This document shows positions 1-8,677 of a stretch of 64,000 nt of DNA, piece after piece (the first letter of the stretch is position 1; each line of letters begins with the position of its first letter). A program made the position numbers and the translations under genes. This stretch comes from Candidatus Villigracilis proximus. GTDB lineage: Bacteria > Chloroflexota > Anaerolineae > Anaerolineales > Villigracilaceae. The DNA lies in contig JADKBB010000008.1 of NCBI GenBank assembly GCA_016715195.1, forward strand, positions 62,001 through 126,000, written 5' to 3'. The notes beneath the pieces are model-generated. The model was given only the letters and a program-made list of their open reading frames with translations. It was not told the DNA's origin and did no database searches.

Positions 1-300
1 CGTCACCCCGCGGTGGACTCCGCCTGCGCAATGGGCGTAGACTTTGCCTCCGCTGTTGATGGTTTCGATTGCGGCCTGCGCTCCGCGATGTAATAGTTTG
101 ACTGGTATGCGGATCAACGGGGAATCAAATGTGGGCAGCCAAAGCAACTGCAACGGTGTTTCATGCTCATCCTTGCGCGGACGATATTCCACGCGCATGT
201 TGATGACGAGCTTCACGCCGAGTCCACGCAGTTGGTTGTAATCTTCCGCTGAAGGTGTGGTGCCGATGAAGAGGTCTTCGGTGATGGGGGAGAAGTTCAT
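1..300 (-). CDS. Dual-specificity/tyrosine protein phosphatase, partial
   Basis: This gene runs off the left edge, so only the N-terminal 100 residues are present. Reading the minus strand from ATG at 300 gives MNFSPITEDLFIGTTPSAED, followed by a segment like those that open small dual-specificity phosphatases (a strand reading GLGVKLVINMR). The last visible residues contain HCAGGVHRG, which matches the phosphocysteine signature HC-x5-R. The general-acid Asp is probably within WLPTFDSP. The expected activity is phosphoester hydrolysis of phosphotyrosine or another small substrate in the cytoplasm. The C-terminal helices are outside the window. No neighbour in the window suggests a specific substrate. 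Confidence 0.8.
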   Translation of the reverse strand, partial: MNFSPITEDLFIGTTPSAEDYNQLRGLGVKLVINMRVEYRPRKDEHETPLQLLWLPTFDSPLIRIPVKLLHRGAQAAIETINSGGKVYAHCAGGVHRGVT

Positions 301-421
301 GCGTGTTATCGTAACACGGATTGGAAAATGGAAAGTGGATGTAAAATGGAGGGAGTTGAGAAAAGGTCGAAGGCGTCAACCGCAAAGGTCGAACGTCATT
401 TGATGGGTAGGATGGACAATT

Positions 422-2847
422 ATGACAAAGAAATTAAAACCTGAGAAAAAATACTAAGGTGAAATCTGAGCCTAAAACTGGCGCTTATTAATGTTGGTGG
501 AAACGTAGAGAAGAGTGTGATTATTGATGGTAATAACATCGTCGTCAACCAATACAATTACATTTCAGTAATCAAAAAGAATACAAACACACGAACCCGA
601 CTATTGGAATCTCAAACATCCCTATCCCATGCCTCCCAATTTTACGGGACGTGTGGCCGAGCGTGCCATGCTCACGCAATGGTTGAATGACGATTCCGAA
701 AATCGCTTGTTCATCCTCCGTGCGTTGGGCGGATCTGGCAAAAGCGCGTTGACATGGCATTGGCTGACCCACGATGTAAATCCCGAAACATGGACAAAGG
801 TTATCTTCTGGTCTTTCTACGAAGGTGATTCGAGCTTTGAGAACTTCAGAAGAGACGCTCAAGTACCTTAAACTTGATGTGCCGCAAAGCAAACGTGAGC
901 AGGTGAATGCGTTGCTTAAAGTTATGCAATCTCAAAAAATATTACTCATCATGGATGGCTTTGAACGCCTTCTTCGCGCGTATGGGAATATGAATGCTTC
1001 ATACCAGAGTGATGAAGATGAAAAGCGGGAAGATACAGATCGTGATTGTGTCAATCTCAACGCTGAGCATTTCTTGAAAGGCATTTGCTCCATGCCCATT
1101 ATGAAGAGCAAATGTTTGATGACCACGCGCATGTCTCCACATGCTCTCGAAAAGTTTGGTAAGTTTATTCAAGGTTGTCGCGAAGAAGAACTCAAGGCCA
1201 TGCACAAGGATGACGCTATTGCGTTTTTTAGGGCGCAAGGTGTTCAAAAGGGGACAAATCATGAAATTGAAGAGGTCTGCAAATTATATGGATTTCACCC
1301 CCTGAGCCTGCGCTTATTGGCTGGGCATATCATGAGCGATTTCAAAAATGCTGGTGATATTGTGGTTGCCCAGAAACTAAATGTCAGCGGCGATATAGCA
1401 GCTCATCAAAATCATATTCTTGAAGTTTCATACAGTGGACTTTCATCCCGCCGCAAGAATTACTCAGTACGATCGCCTGTTTTCGTTCCTCCACAAAACT
1501 TGATGTGCTGGAAACAATCACTGAAAACAAAGAAACTTTGGAAAACGATTTGCGCGACTTGATGAAGCGTGGTCTGTTGCAATATGACAAGAATAATAAG
1601 ATATTTGACTTGCATCCCATCGTGCGCCGTTTTGCCTACGATCAATTGACTGCTTCTGACCAAACCGCCGCGCATACCCGTTTGGTGAACTACTTTGAGG
1701 CTGTTCCCAAACCCGAAAAAGTGGAAAAACTGGAAGACCTCGCGCCCGTCATCGAACTGTATCATCACATGGTCAGGGCGGGGAATTTGGATGAGGCATG
1801 GAAGTTGTTTTACGACAGATTAAACAAGCCAATCTATTATCAATTCGGCGCATATCAATTGCGCATTGAACTTTTACGCGCTTTATTTCTTGACGGCGAA
1901 GATAAACTGCCTCGTTTGAAGGATGAAGGTAACCAAGCATGGACTCTCACGAACTCGCCAACTCCTACTCCCTGAGCGGACAGCCGCGCCGCGCTGTTCC
2001 GCTAAATTTGCGAAATGCAGAATATGATGAAAAACACGGACGAAAGGAACATCTCGCTGTAGGGTTGGGAAATTTGGCGAATAAGCAACTGGTCATTGGC
2101 GCACTGAATGCCGCAGAGCGCAACCTGCGCCGCCAAATTGACCTGTGCCGCGAGATTACGGATGAATTCAGCGAAGCCATCGCTCATCAGGAATTGGGGC
2201 ATGCCCTGTCCTATCGTGGCGCGTGGCAAGAGGCAGAGACTATTCATGAAAGAGGAATTGAGTTAGCAAGAAAACGAAACAATAAACAAATCGAGTGTGT
2301 CAATTATGCCTCGTATTCTGCTTATGGCATCCTGATGAAGAAGTATTCGCGCGCAATTGAGAAAGGAATGAATTCCAAAGGCCAACTTGCGGATGATTCG
2401 CAGGCGTATTACCATGCGACCGATTATGTTCGTGCTTACTGGCTGCTCGGCGCGGCATATCGCGCCAATAACGAATTGACTCTGGCAGAAGAAAACCTGT
2501 CCAAAGCGCTCAATCTCTGTCGGCAAATCAATTTGGTTGACGCAGAAGCCGACATCCTGCTCGACCTGGCGCGGTTGCGTTACGCCCAAGGCGATTTCAA
2601 AGACGCGCAGGAAAAAGCGTCCGAGGCGCTGGTGATCACGGAGCGCAGCGGGTATGTCTTGCAGGGGGCGGATGTGAATCTCTTCCTCGCGCAATACGCG
2701 CTGGAGCAGGAGAAGGATAAAGTCAAGGCAAAGGCATATGCCGAGTCCGCGCTGAAGCTGGCCTATTGCGACGGTCCGCCGTATTATTACAGAGTCGCAT
2801 ATGAAGAAGCGGAAGCCATGTTGGAAAAATTGAGTAGAGAGTTGTAA
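422..2847 (+). pseudogene. STAND (NB-ARC-like) NTPase with TPR C-terminus, multiply frameshifted
   Basis: Pieces in different frames join into one protein. ATG at 422 opens MTKKLKPEKK, and a shift near 490-500 leads to INVGGNVEKSVIIDGNN, a glycine-rich N-terminal motif often seen in Chloroflexota STAND proteins. After another shift comes PPNFTGRVAERAMLTQWL, followed by the P-loop LGGSGKSALTW at about 725-755. A Walker B-like stretch (ILLIMDGFERLL) lies near 945, then a winged-helix-like part and TPR helices from about 1950 to 2847. Shifts lie near 490, 575, 840, 1470 and 1960. Between them the frames are stop-free and well conserved, so the lesions are recent or are sequence errors. The family includes signal-transducing ATPases and defence proteins. 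No effector domain is recognised. Confidence 0.75.
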
Positions 2848-2930
2848 GGAATTAACATTGACGCTTTATTTTGCTTGCTGTATGATGACATTATATAACT
2901 TTAAAAAAAGATATTAGAAATTGAGAAGTC

Positions 2931-4106
2931 ATGCCTAGTATTAATCCAGAAATTCTTGTTTGGGCTCGAAAAACAGCGGGTTTAACTGAAGAAGAAGCCA
3001 CAGAACGTCTTGGGATACAAGATGCCCGTGGTATCTTGGCTGTTGATAGGCTTCGGGAATTAGAGAACGGTGAAACTGAACTGAGTCGTCCGATGTTGCT
3101 TAAAATGACAAAGGTTTATAGGCGGTCTTTGTTATTGTTTTATATGTCTTCGCCCCCAGAAAAGGTAATCGTGGTCAGGATTTTCGGACTCTGCCTCCAG
3201 ATTATTCTGCATCTGACGATGCGTTGGTTGATGCACTTATTAGAAGCGTGCTTGTGCGCCAAGGTGTTTTGCTGCTGCCATGGAAGATGATGACGAGGAA
3301 ATAGAGAAGATTCATTGTTGGTTCCGCAAAGATTTCAGACGGTGTCACAAAAGTATTAGTGTTACTAAAACGTATGCTTCAGATTGACGCCAAAGATTTT
3401 TATGCGCAACCTAATCCAGATAAAGCATTTGCTCTTCTTCGTTCCAGGATAGAAACAGCAGGTGTATTCGTACTTTTAATTGGAAGCCTTGGTAGTCATC
3501 ATACGGCAATTGAATTAGAGATTTTTCGGGGATTTGCTTTGGCAGATGAGTTTGTCTCATTTATTATTCTTAACGATCATTATAGTCATGCCGCATGGTC
3601 TTTTACCCTTCTGCACGAACTTACTCATATTCTGCTTGGCCAATCTGGTATCAGCGGAAATCGGGCTGAACAGGAGCAGGAAAAAGTTTTGCAATGAAGT
3701 CGCGGGAGAGTTCCTGCTATCTACTGAAGAAATATTTCAATTGAGAGTAAATAATTCTACGCCGTTTGAAGCAGCTCAAGAACAAATTACACAATTTGCA
3801 AAAAGAAACCTTAGTAGCTCCATGGTAGCTTATAAACTTTTTCAGGTGGGTTCTATCAATGGAGCTTTTTGGACAGTTAAGTAACTTTTCCGCGAGATGG
3901 TTGCAGGCGAGAGACCATCAGCACGAACATTCTAAAGATAAGGAGTCTGGACCTTCTTATTATTTGTTCGATCATATCGTGTTGGGTCAATTTGATCAAA
4001 CTTATTAATAGGATGCTGGGTAGCGGCACTATTACCACGACCAAAGCTGGACAAGTTTTAGGCGTCAGAGCCAAAAATTTTACATAACCTAATGGGTAAT
4101 AAATAA
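2931..4106 (+). pseudogene. XRE-type HTH / ImmA-IrrE metallopeptidase regulator, frameshifted
   Basis: The N-terminus (MPSINPEILVWARKTAGLTE) is an XRE helix-turn-helix of the type that precedes ImmA/IrrE domains. After a shift near 3165 the protein continues as DRGQDFRTLPPDYSASDDAL-like sequence typical of this family. Another shift gives a 3359-3697 segment carrying the zinc-peptidase motif HELTHILLG at about 3615-3645. A shift near 3690 gives CNEVAGEFLLSTEE, and further shifts lead to GVRAKNFT and a stop at 4106. The reconstructed length is about 390 residues, normal for the XRE-COG2856 family. Such proteins cleave or sequester a repressor, or act as the antitoxin-like partner of a PIN toxin. 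The next gene begins 12 bases later and encodes that partner. Confidence 0.75.
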
Positions 4107-4118
4107 GATTGGGGCATA

Positions 4119-4622
4119 ATGCTATATATTCTAGACGCTAACGTACTCATTGATGCAAATCGGGATTGATTTCTATTGAGCGTGTTCCTGAGTTTTGGGA
4201 ATGGTTGATTGGCGGAGGTAAAAATAACGTTGTTAAAAATCCTGCCGGAAGTGTATGAGGAATAAAGAAGGCAATGAAGATGATGCCTTAGCAGTTTGGG
4301 CAAAAAACAGACTTGTTGCTGACGCATTGTTGCTTAGCGAGGAATGTCAAGTTTCAACAGTTAGTAGGGTGATAGACCAAGGTTACGCATCTGACCTTAC
4401 AGACGATGAGGTTGAAAAAATTGGAAGAGATCCGTTTTTGGTAGCTTATGCCCTGGTAGAGCCGCTCGGCAGATGCGTAGTAACCACTGAAGTATCCAGT
4501 TTCAAAAGCTAAAGAGCGAACAGAAAATTGCCAGACGTTTGTGATTATTTCAATGTTCTTCACTGTAATACATATGAATTTATTGTTCTCTGGATTTTAA
4601 GACTAAGTGGAAGTCTTTCTAA
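4119..4622 (+). pseudogene. DUF4411 PIN-like toxin, frameshifted
   Basis: ATG at 4119 gives MLYILDANVLIDANRD, the first conserved acidic strand of the DUF4411/PIN-like fold, with stop TGA after D. The rest reads in other frames: PEFWEWLI near 4190, then KEGNEDDALAVWAKNRLVAD from 4255, a segment containing DPFLVAYAL, and KLPDVCDYFNVLHCNTYEF from 4528, ending LDFKTKWKSF-stop at 4622. All expected family blocks are present in order over about 165 residues. The gene follows an XRE-ImmA gene by 12 bases, a pairing known for predicted type II toxin-antitoxin modules. PIN-like proteins are usually ribonucleases. At least three indels break the frame, so no functional product is expected from this sequence as given. 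Confidence 0.75.
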
Positions 4623-4647
4623 ACCTGAAACTGTGAAATATAAAACA

Positions 4648-4678
4648 AAAAGGACTCAGCCCATCGCCGAGTCCTTTT
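4648..4678 (+). terminator. Intrinsic terminator after the toxin gene
   Basis: A 10-bp stem pairs AAAAGGACTC (4648-4657) with GAGTCCTTTT (4669-4678). It has an A-rich left flank and a T run on the right, so it could act in both directions. It closes the 422-4622 block. Confidence 0.7.
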
Positions 4679-4793
4679 ACTTATTTACTTCTCCCTTTTT
4701 CCTCATTACTTATTACTCATCCCTCATTCCTTATCCCCCCTTTTTATGCTAGACTCGCCCCACCACTTCTTTCCTCTTTCGTCTTTCCTCCAT

Positions 4794-4853
4794 CCACTGA
4801 CAACTGACAACTGATTACTGTCCACTGATAACTGAGAACTATTCACCACCCAC
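4794..4853 (+). repeat. Word repeat ACTGAYAACTG upstream of the carboxylase gene
   Basis: Degenerate copies of a word such as ACTGACAACTG, ACTGATTACTG and ACTGATAACTG follow each other here and end just before the ATG at 4862. No convincing Shine-Dalgarno lies between the words and the start. A related stretch occurs at 28386-28420 (ATTACTGCTCACTGCTTACT). Confidence 0.6.
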
Positions 4854-4861
4854 TGGAAACT

Positions 4862-6484
4862 ATGGAAACTCTCTCCTCCGCACTTAATCCGAACTCCGAT
4901 GAATTCAAAGCCAACGCAGAACATAACCGCGCCCTCGCGAGTGAATTGAAAAAGCGGCTCGCGCTTGTGCGGCAGGGCGGCGGCGAGAAATATCGTCAAC
5001 GCCATGAAGAGCAGGGAAAACTTTTTGTGCGTGAGCGCATTGAAAGATTGCTTGACCCCGGCGCACCGTTTCTTGAGCTTTCTCCGCTGGCGGCAGGGGA
5101 CATGTATCGCGGCGAAGCGCCGGGCGCGGGCATCGTCACCGGCATCGGACGTGTGTCAAATCGCGAAGTGATGATCGTTGCCAACGACGCCACGGTCAAA
5201 GGCGGTTCGTATTTTTCGATGACCGTCAAAAAGCATTTGCGCGCGCAACAGATCGCCGAAGAAAATCATCTGCCCTGTCTGTATCTCGTTGATTCAGGCG
5301 GGGCATTTTTGCCTTTGCAGGATGAGGTCTTCCCCGACGCGCATCACTTCGGACGCATTTTTTACAATCAGGCGCGCATGTCTGCCAAGCGCATTCCGCA
5401 GATCGCGGCGGTCATGGGCAATTGCACGGCGGGCGGCGCCTACGTCCCTGCCATGAGTGATGAGGCGATCATTGTCAAAGGTGCGGGCACAATTTTTCTG
5501 GGCGGCCCTCCGCTCGTGAAGGCGGCCACCGGTGAAGATGTCACTGCTGAAGAATTGGGCGGGGCGGATGTCCACACCCGTAAGAGCGGTGTTGCGGATC
5601 ACTTCGCCGAGGATGATGATCATGCCATTGAGATTTTACGCAGCATCGTAGAGACTCTGCCCCGAGGAAGTTTGCAATCGAATCTTTCCGCGCTGGAAGT
5701 TGCTCCGCCAGAAGAACCTTTATACGCCCCTGAAGAATTGTACGGTGTCCTGCCGCGCACGTTTAAAGAATCCTATGACGTGCATGAGATCATTGCGCGT
5801 CTGGTGGATGGTAGTAAATTCCGTGAATTCAAAGCACGCTATGGCACAACCCTCATCTGCGGATTCGCCCGCATTCACGGCTACCCGGTGGGGATCATCG
5901 CCAACAACGGCGTGCTGTTCAGCGAGTCCGCTCTCAAAGGGACTCACTTCATCGAACTCTGTGACCAGCGTGGAATTCCACTTTTGTTTCTGCAAAACAT
6001 CACCGGCTTCATGGTTGGCAAGGAATACGAAACCGGCGGCATCGCCAAAGACGGCGCGAAGATGGTCCACGCGGTTGCGACAACAAGAGTTCCTAAATTA
6101 ACACTCGTCATCGGCGGCTCCTTCGGCGCAGGCAACTACGCCATGGCCGGCCGCGCCTACGGCTCAAGATTTTTATGGATGTGGCCCAATGCGCGCATCT
6201 CAGTCATGGGCGGCGAACAAGCCGCGAACGTGCTCTTAACCATCAAGCAAGATCAACTCATCAGAGAAGGCAAACCAGCTCTCAGCCAGGAAGAAGCGGA
6301 CGAGTTCAAACGTCCACTCCTGGAGAAATACGAAACCGAAGGCAGTCCATATCACTCATCTGCTAGATTATGGGATGATGGAGTCATTGCCCCCGATGAA
6401 ACACGTCAAGTGCTGGGGTTGGCGTTATCGATCGTTCTGAATTCGCCAAAAGAAGAAGGCGGCTTCGGCGTGTTCCGCATGTAA
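4862..6484 (+). CDS. mccB: Methylcrotonyl-CoA carboxylase, carboxyltransferase (beta) subunit
   Basis: The 540-residue product has the full crotonase-fold carboxyltransferase layout of methylcrotonyl-CoA carboxylase beta. It has an N-terminal RERIERLLD region near residue 58 and VVANDATVKGGSY-like sequence (IVANDATVKGGSYF) near 105. The oxyanion-hole loop CTAGGAYVPAMSDE is near 190 and the second-half loop GGSFGAGNYAMAGRAY is near 418. It would transfer carboxyl from carboxybiotin to 3-methylcrotonyl-CoA in leucine breakdown, in the cytoplasm. Propionyl- or geranyl-CoA carboxylase beta are less likely given the length and the GAFLPLQDEVFPD segment typical of MccB. The matching biotin carboxylase and carrier genes lie downstream at 8678-10722, separated by unrelated genes. 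The ATG start lacks a clear ribosome site and follows a word-repeat tract. Confidence 0.9.
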   Translation: METLSSALNPNSDEFKANAEHNRALASELKKRLALVRQGGGEKYRQRHEEQGKLFVRERIERLLDPGAPFLELSPLAAGDMYRGEAPGAGIVTGIGRVSNREVMIVANDATVKGGSYFSMTVKKHLRAQQIAEENHLPCLYLVDSGGAFLPLQDEVFPDAHHFGRIFYNQARMSAKRIPQIAAVMGNCTAGGAYVPAMSDEAIIVKGAGTIFLGGPPLVKAATGEDVTAEELGGADVHTRKSGVADHFAEDDDHAIEILRSIVETLPRGSLQSNLSALEVAPPEEPLYAPEELYGVLPRTFKESYDVHEIIARLVDGSKFREFKARYGTTLICGFARIHGYPVGIIANNGVLFSESALKGTHFIELCDQRGIPLLFLQNITGFMVGKEYETGGIAKDGAKMVHAVATTRVPKLTLVIGGSFGAGNYAMAGRAYGSRFLWMWPNARISVMGGEQAANVLLTIKQDQLIREGKPALSQEEADEFKRPLLEKYETEGSPYHSSARLWDDGVIAPDETRQVLGLALSIVLNSPKEEGGFGVFRM

Positions 6485-6655
6485 TCCCGTAGGGATGCAA
6501 GGATTATAGAAAAGAAGCGAAGCCCGTATCCAATCCCGAAGGGATGGCATAGTTCTTTTCGATCCATGTCACCCCTTTGGGGTTTCGAAAAAATCGTTTG
6601 CAAACCTATAATTATTTCACTCCTTCGGAGTTATCAGTGTTTTATATCAAATAAG
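6484..6655 (+). repeat. UUCG-hairpin intergenic repeat, copy 1
   Basis: From the carboxylase stop codon the sequence runs through short hairpins in a fixed order: ATCCCGTAGGGAT, GGATTATAG, ATCCCGAAGGGAT, ACCCCTTTGGGGT, CGTTTGC, TATAAT and ACTCCTTCGGAGT. The same order is found on the opposite strand at 34672-34846. The element therefore looks like a defined repeat unit of about 160 bases and not a set of chance hairpins. Confidence 0.75.
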
Positions 6656-6665
6656 GATTTTCATC

Positions 6666-7152
6666 ATGACCTTCTCAAACTCAATCGATACCCCACATCA
6701 CTTTTTTGCACGAATGGCTGGCAACTGGCGCGGCACATCCAAACTTTGGCTTGAGCCTGAAAAGCTTGCTGAAGAATATCCCGTTGTTGGGACCATTCAA
6801 CTTTTGCTCGAAGGTCGTTTTGCGCTTTTTTCTGTATCAAGGTTCTATCGAAGGCGAAGCCCAGCATGGAATGTTTACTTTTGGTTACAACACCACGCTC
6901 GAACAATTTGAAACTTCGTGGGTTGATTCTTTTCACACCGGCACGAGCATCATGTTTTGCATCGGCGCTGAAAAAGAAAACGGATTCGCCGTCACCGGCA
7001 GTTATCCCGACCCGGCTGAAGGCCCCGATTGGAACTGGCGTACAGAAGTTGAATTGGTCGGTGACGAACTCACGGTCACTGCCTATAACATAAGTCCTGA
7101 GGGTGGCGAGGCCAAGGCTGTCGAAACCAAATTGATGAGGATGCAGAAATGA
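6666..7152 (+). pseudogene. DUF1579-like protein, single frameshift
   Basis: Two overlapping frames join into one small protein of about 160 residues. The first begins MTFSNSIDTPHHFFARMAGN with good spacing from an AAGGA site. The second continues LRFFLYQGSIEGEAQHGMFT and on through FETSWVDSFHTGTSIM. The shift lies at about 6817-6832, next to a run of six T, so it may be a homopolymer miscount. The pattern GYNTTLEQFETSWVDS resembles the DUF1579 family of small beta-barrel-like proteins with no known activity. The stop codon overlaps the start of the epimerase gene (ATGA at 7149), which argues for co-translation. Confidence 0.65.
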
Positions 7153-8141
7153 AAATTTTAATCATCGGCGGTACCCGTTTTGTTGGACGTCATCTGGTCA
7201 ACGCAGCCCGCGCCCGCGGACATGAAGTGACATTGTTCAACCGTGGACAATCCAACCCCAATCTTTTTGGTCAAGTGGAAAAGATACGGGGAGATCGTGA
7301 AAAAGATCTGGATCAGCTCACAGGTACGTGGGATGCGGTCATCGATACCTGCGGATATTTTCCGCGCATCGTCCGCATGTCTGCTGAGGCATTGAGAGAT
7401 AAAGTCGAGCGTTATGTTTTCATCTCGAGCATTTCCGTTTATTCAGATTTCAGCAAGATCGGCATCAACGAAAGCGATCCCGTCGGGAAGATCGAAGATG
7501 AATCTGTCGAAGATATTGGCGGCGGTGCGTATGGCCCGCTGAAAGCGTTGTGCGAAAAGACAGTGCAGGATGTGTTTGGAATCGACTCGCTCATCATCCG
7601 CCCCGGCCTCATCGTTGGGCCGCATGACCCAACAGACCGCTTCACGTATTGGCCTGTGCGCGTGGCGCGCGGCGGCGATGTGCTCGCGCCCGACAGACCC
7701 GATGTGTTGACTCAATTCATTGATGTGCGCGATCTGGCCGATTTTATTATCGGATTGATCACACAAAATGTTTCCGGCGTTTTCAATGTGACCGGTCCGA
7801 ACCGCCCGTTAACATTTGGAACCCTGCTGGATACCTGTAAACTTGTCAGCACCAGTGATGCAAAATTTAAATGGGCATCGCCTGAATTTCTTGAGAAAAA
7901 TAAAGTGGCTCCGTGGAGCGATATGCCCGCCTGGCTCCCCGACAACGGAGAAGATGCCGGCTTCGCGCGCGTGGATATTTCAAAAGCAGTGAATGCCGGG
8001 TTAAAGTTTTTGCCGCTCGAAGACACAGTCCGCGATACGCTTAAGTGGGCATCTGAGCGGCCGGAGAATCACGAATGGAAAGCGGGGCATGAACTTCTGA
8101 GAGTGAAGCAGGAATTGCTGGATTTGATTCGTGAAGCATGA
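7149..8141 (+). CDS. NAD-dependent epimerase/dehydratase (extended SDR)
   Basis: The 330-residue product begins with the Rossmann nucleotide motif IIGGTRFVGRHL (residues 4-15). The catalytic YxxxK is in AYGPLKALCEK at about residue 130, preceded by the SSISVYS strand. C-terminal residues around FNVTGPNRPLTF match the substrate-binding half of extended short-chain dehydrogenases. It probably acts on a nucleotide sugar or a related carbonyl substrate. The exact reaction cannot be told from the sequence. It overlaps the preceding DUF1579-like gene by four bases and is followed after 19 bases by the four-helix-bundle gene. Confidence 0.85.
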   Translation: MKILIIGGTRFVGRHLVNAARARGHEVTLFNRGQSNPNLFGQVEKIRGDREKDLDQLTGTWDAVIDTCGYFPRIVRMSAEALRDKVERYVFISSISVYSDFSKIGINESDPVGKIEDESVEDIGGGAYGPLKALCEKTVQDVFGIDSLIIRPGLIVGPHDPTDRFTYWPVRVARGGDVLAPDRPDVLTQFIDVRDLADFIIGLITQNVSGVFNVTGPNRPLTFGTLLDTCKLVSTSDAKFKWASPEFLEKNKVAPWSDMPAWLPDNGEDAGFARVDISKAVNAGLKFLPLEDTVRDTLKWASERPENHEWKAGHELLRVKQELLDLIREA

Positions 8142-8157
8142 AACGTGAGGAGTGAAG
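8131..8157 (+). repeat. Word repeat upstream of the four-helix-bundle gene
   Basis: GTGAAGCATGAAACGTGAGG and the following AGTGAAG are the inverse of the tract at 8650-8676 (CTTCACGTTTCATTCTTCAT). The pair brackets the four-helix-bundle gene. The tract also supplies the GAGGAG ribosome site used by that gene. Confidence 0.5.
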
Positions 8158-8160
8158 GCG

Positions 8161-8556
8161 ATGAATTTTGATGAATGGGTCGCGGGTTTGCCGGTTGAAA
8201 TAAAAGGCGATACTTTGTGGAAGGTGGAGGCTTATCGCCTTTCTTTATTCGCCACTGAAATTGGCTGGTACGATGTGACTGAGCTAATGAAAGACCGCCG
8301 CACGATTGGGCTGGCAGATCAACTTTATCGTTCACTTGGTTCCGTCAGTGCAAATCTTGCCGAAGGCTATTCTCATCACACAGGGAAATCCCGAGCCCAG
8401 TTTTATCAATACTCTCTTGGATCGGCACGCGAGAGCCGCGATTGGTATTACAAATCGCATCACATTCTCAAAGATGAAGTCGTACGTCATCGTATTTCTC
8501 TTTTGACTCAAATTATCAAGTTGTTACTGACAATGATTCCACAGCAGCGCGGATAG
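8161..8556 (+). CDS. Four-helix-bundle protein (S23/IVP family)
   Basis: The product is about 131 residues from the ATG at 8161. That start has a GAGGAG site eight bases upstream and is preferred over the in-frame GTG at 8152. Family hallmarks are the helix containing WKVEAYRLSLFATEIGWYD, the block QLYRSLGSVSANLAEGYSHH near residue 55, and FYQYSLGSARESRDWYYKS near 80. Members of this family occur inside 23S rRNA intervening sequences in some bacteria and as scattered chromosomal genes in others. Their role is unknown. Here it sits between two metabolic genes and is bracketed by inverted word repeats, which suggests insertion into an existing cluster. Confidence 0.85.
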   Translation: MNFDEWVAGLPVEIKGDTLWKVEAYRLSLFATEIGWYDVTELMKDRRTIGLADQLYRSLGSVSANLAEGYSHHTGKSRAQFYQYSLGSARESRDWYYKSHHILKDEVVRHRISLLTQIIKLLLTMIPQQRG

Positions 8557-8649
8557 ACCTTAAGAGAACAGCCAGCTTTTTATCTTGTAGTACCCGAGTT
8601 GCAAATCTCAGAAGTAGATTTGTCGGAGAAAATTCCCCTGCCATGAATC

Positions 8650-8676
8650 CTTCACGTTTCATTCTTCATTCTTCAC
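8650..8676 (+). repeat. Word repeat directly before the biotin carboxylase start
   Basis: CTTCACGTTTCATTCTTCAT continues as TCTTCAC and ends one base before the ATG at 8678. It is the inverse of the tract at 8131-8157. No Shine-Dalgarno sequence is visible between it and the start codon. Confidence 0.5.
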
Positions 8677-8677
8677 T

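Noticed and set aside
4862..6484. Propionyl-CoA carboxylase beta subunit
   Set aside because: The length and the QDEVFPD and CTAGGAYVPAMSDE context fit methylcrotonyl-CoA carboxylase better, and the linked lyase supports this.
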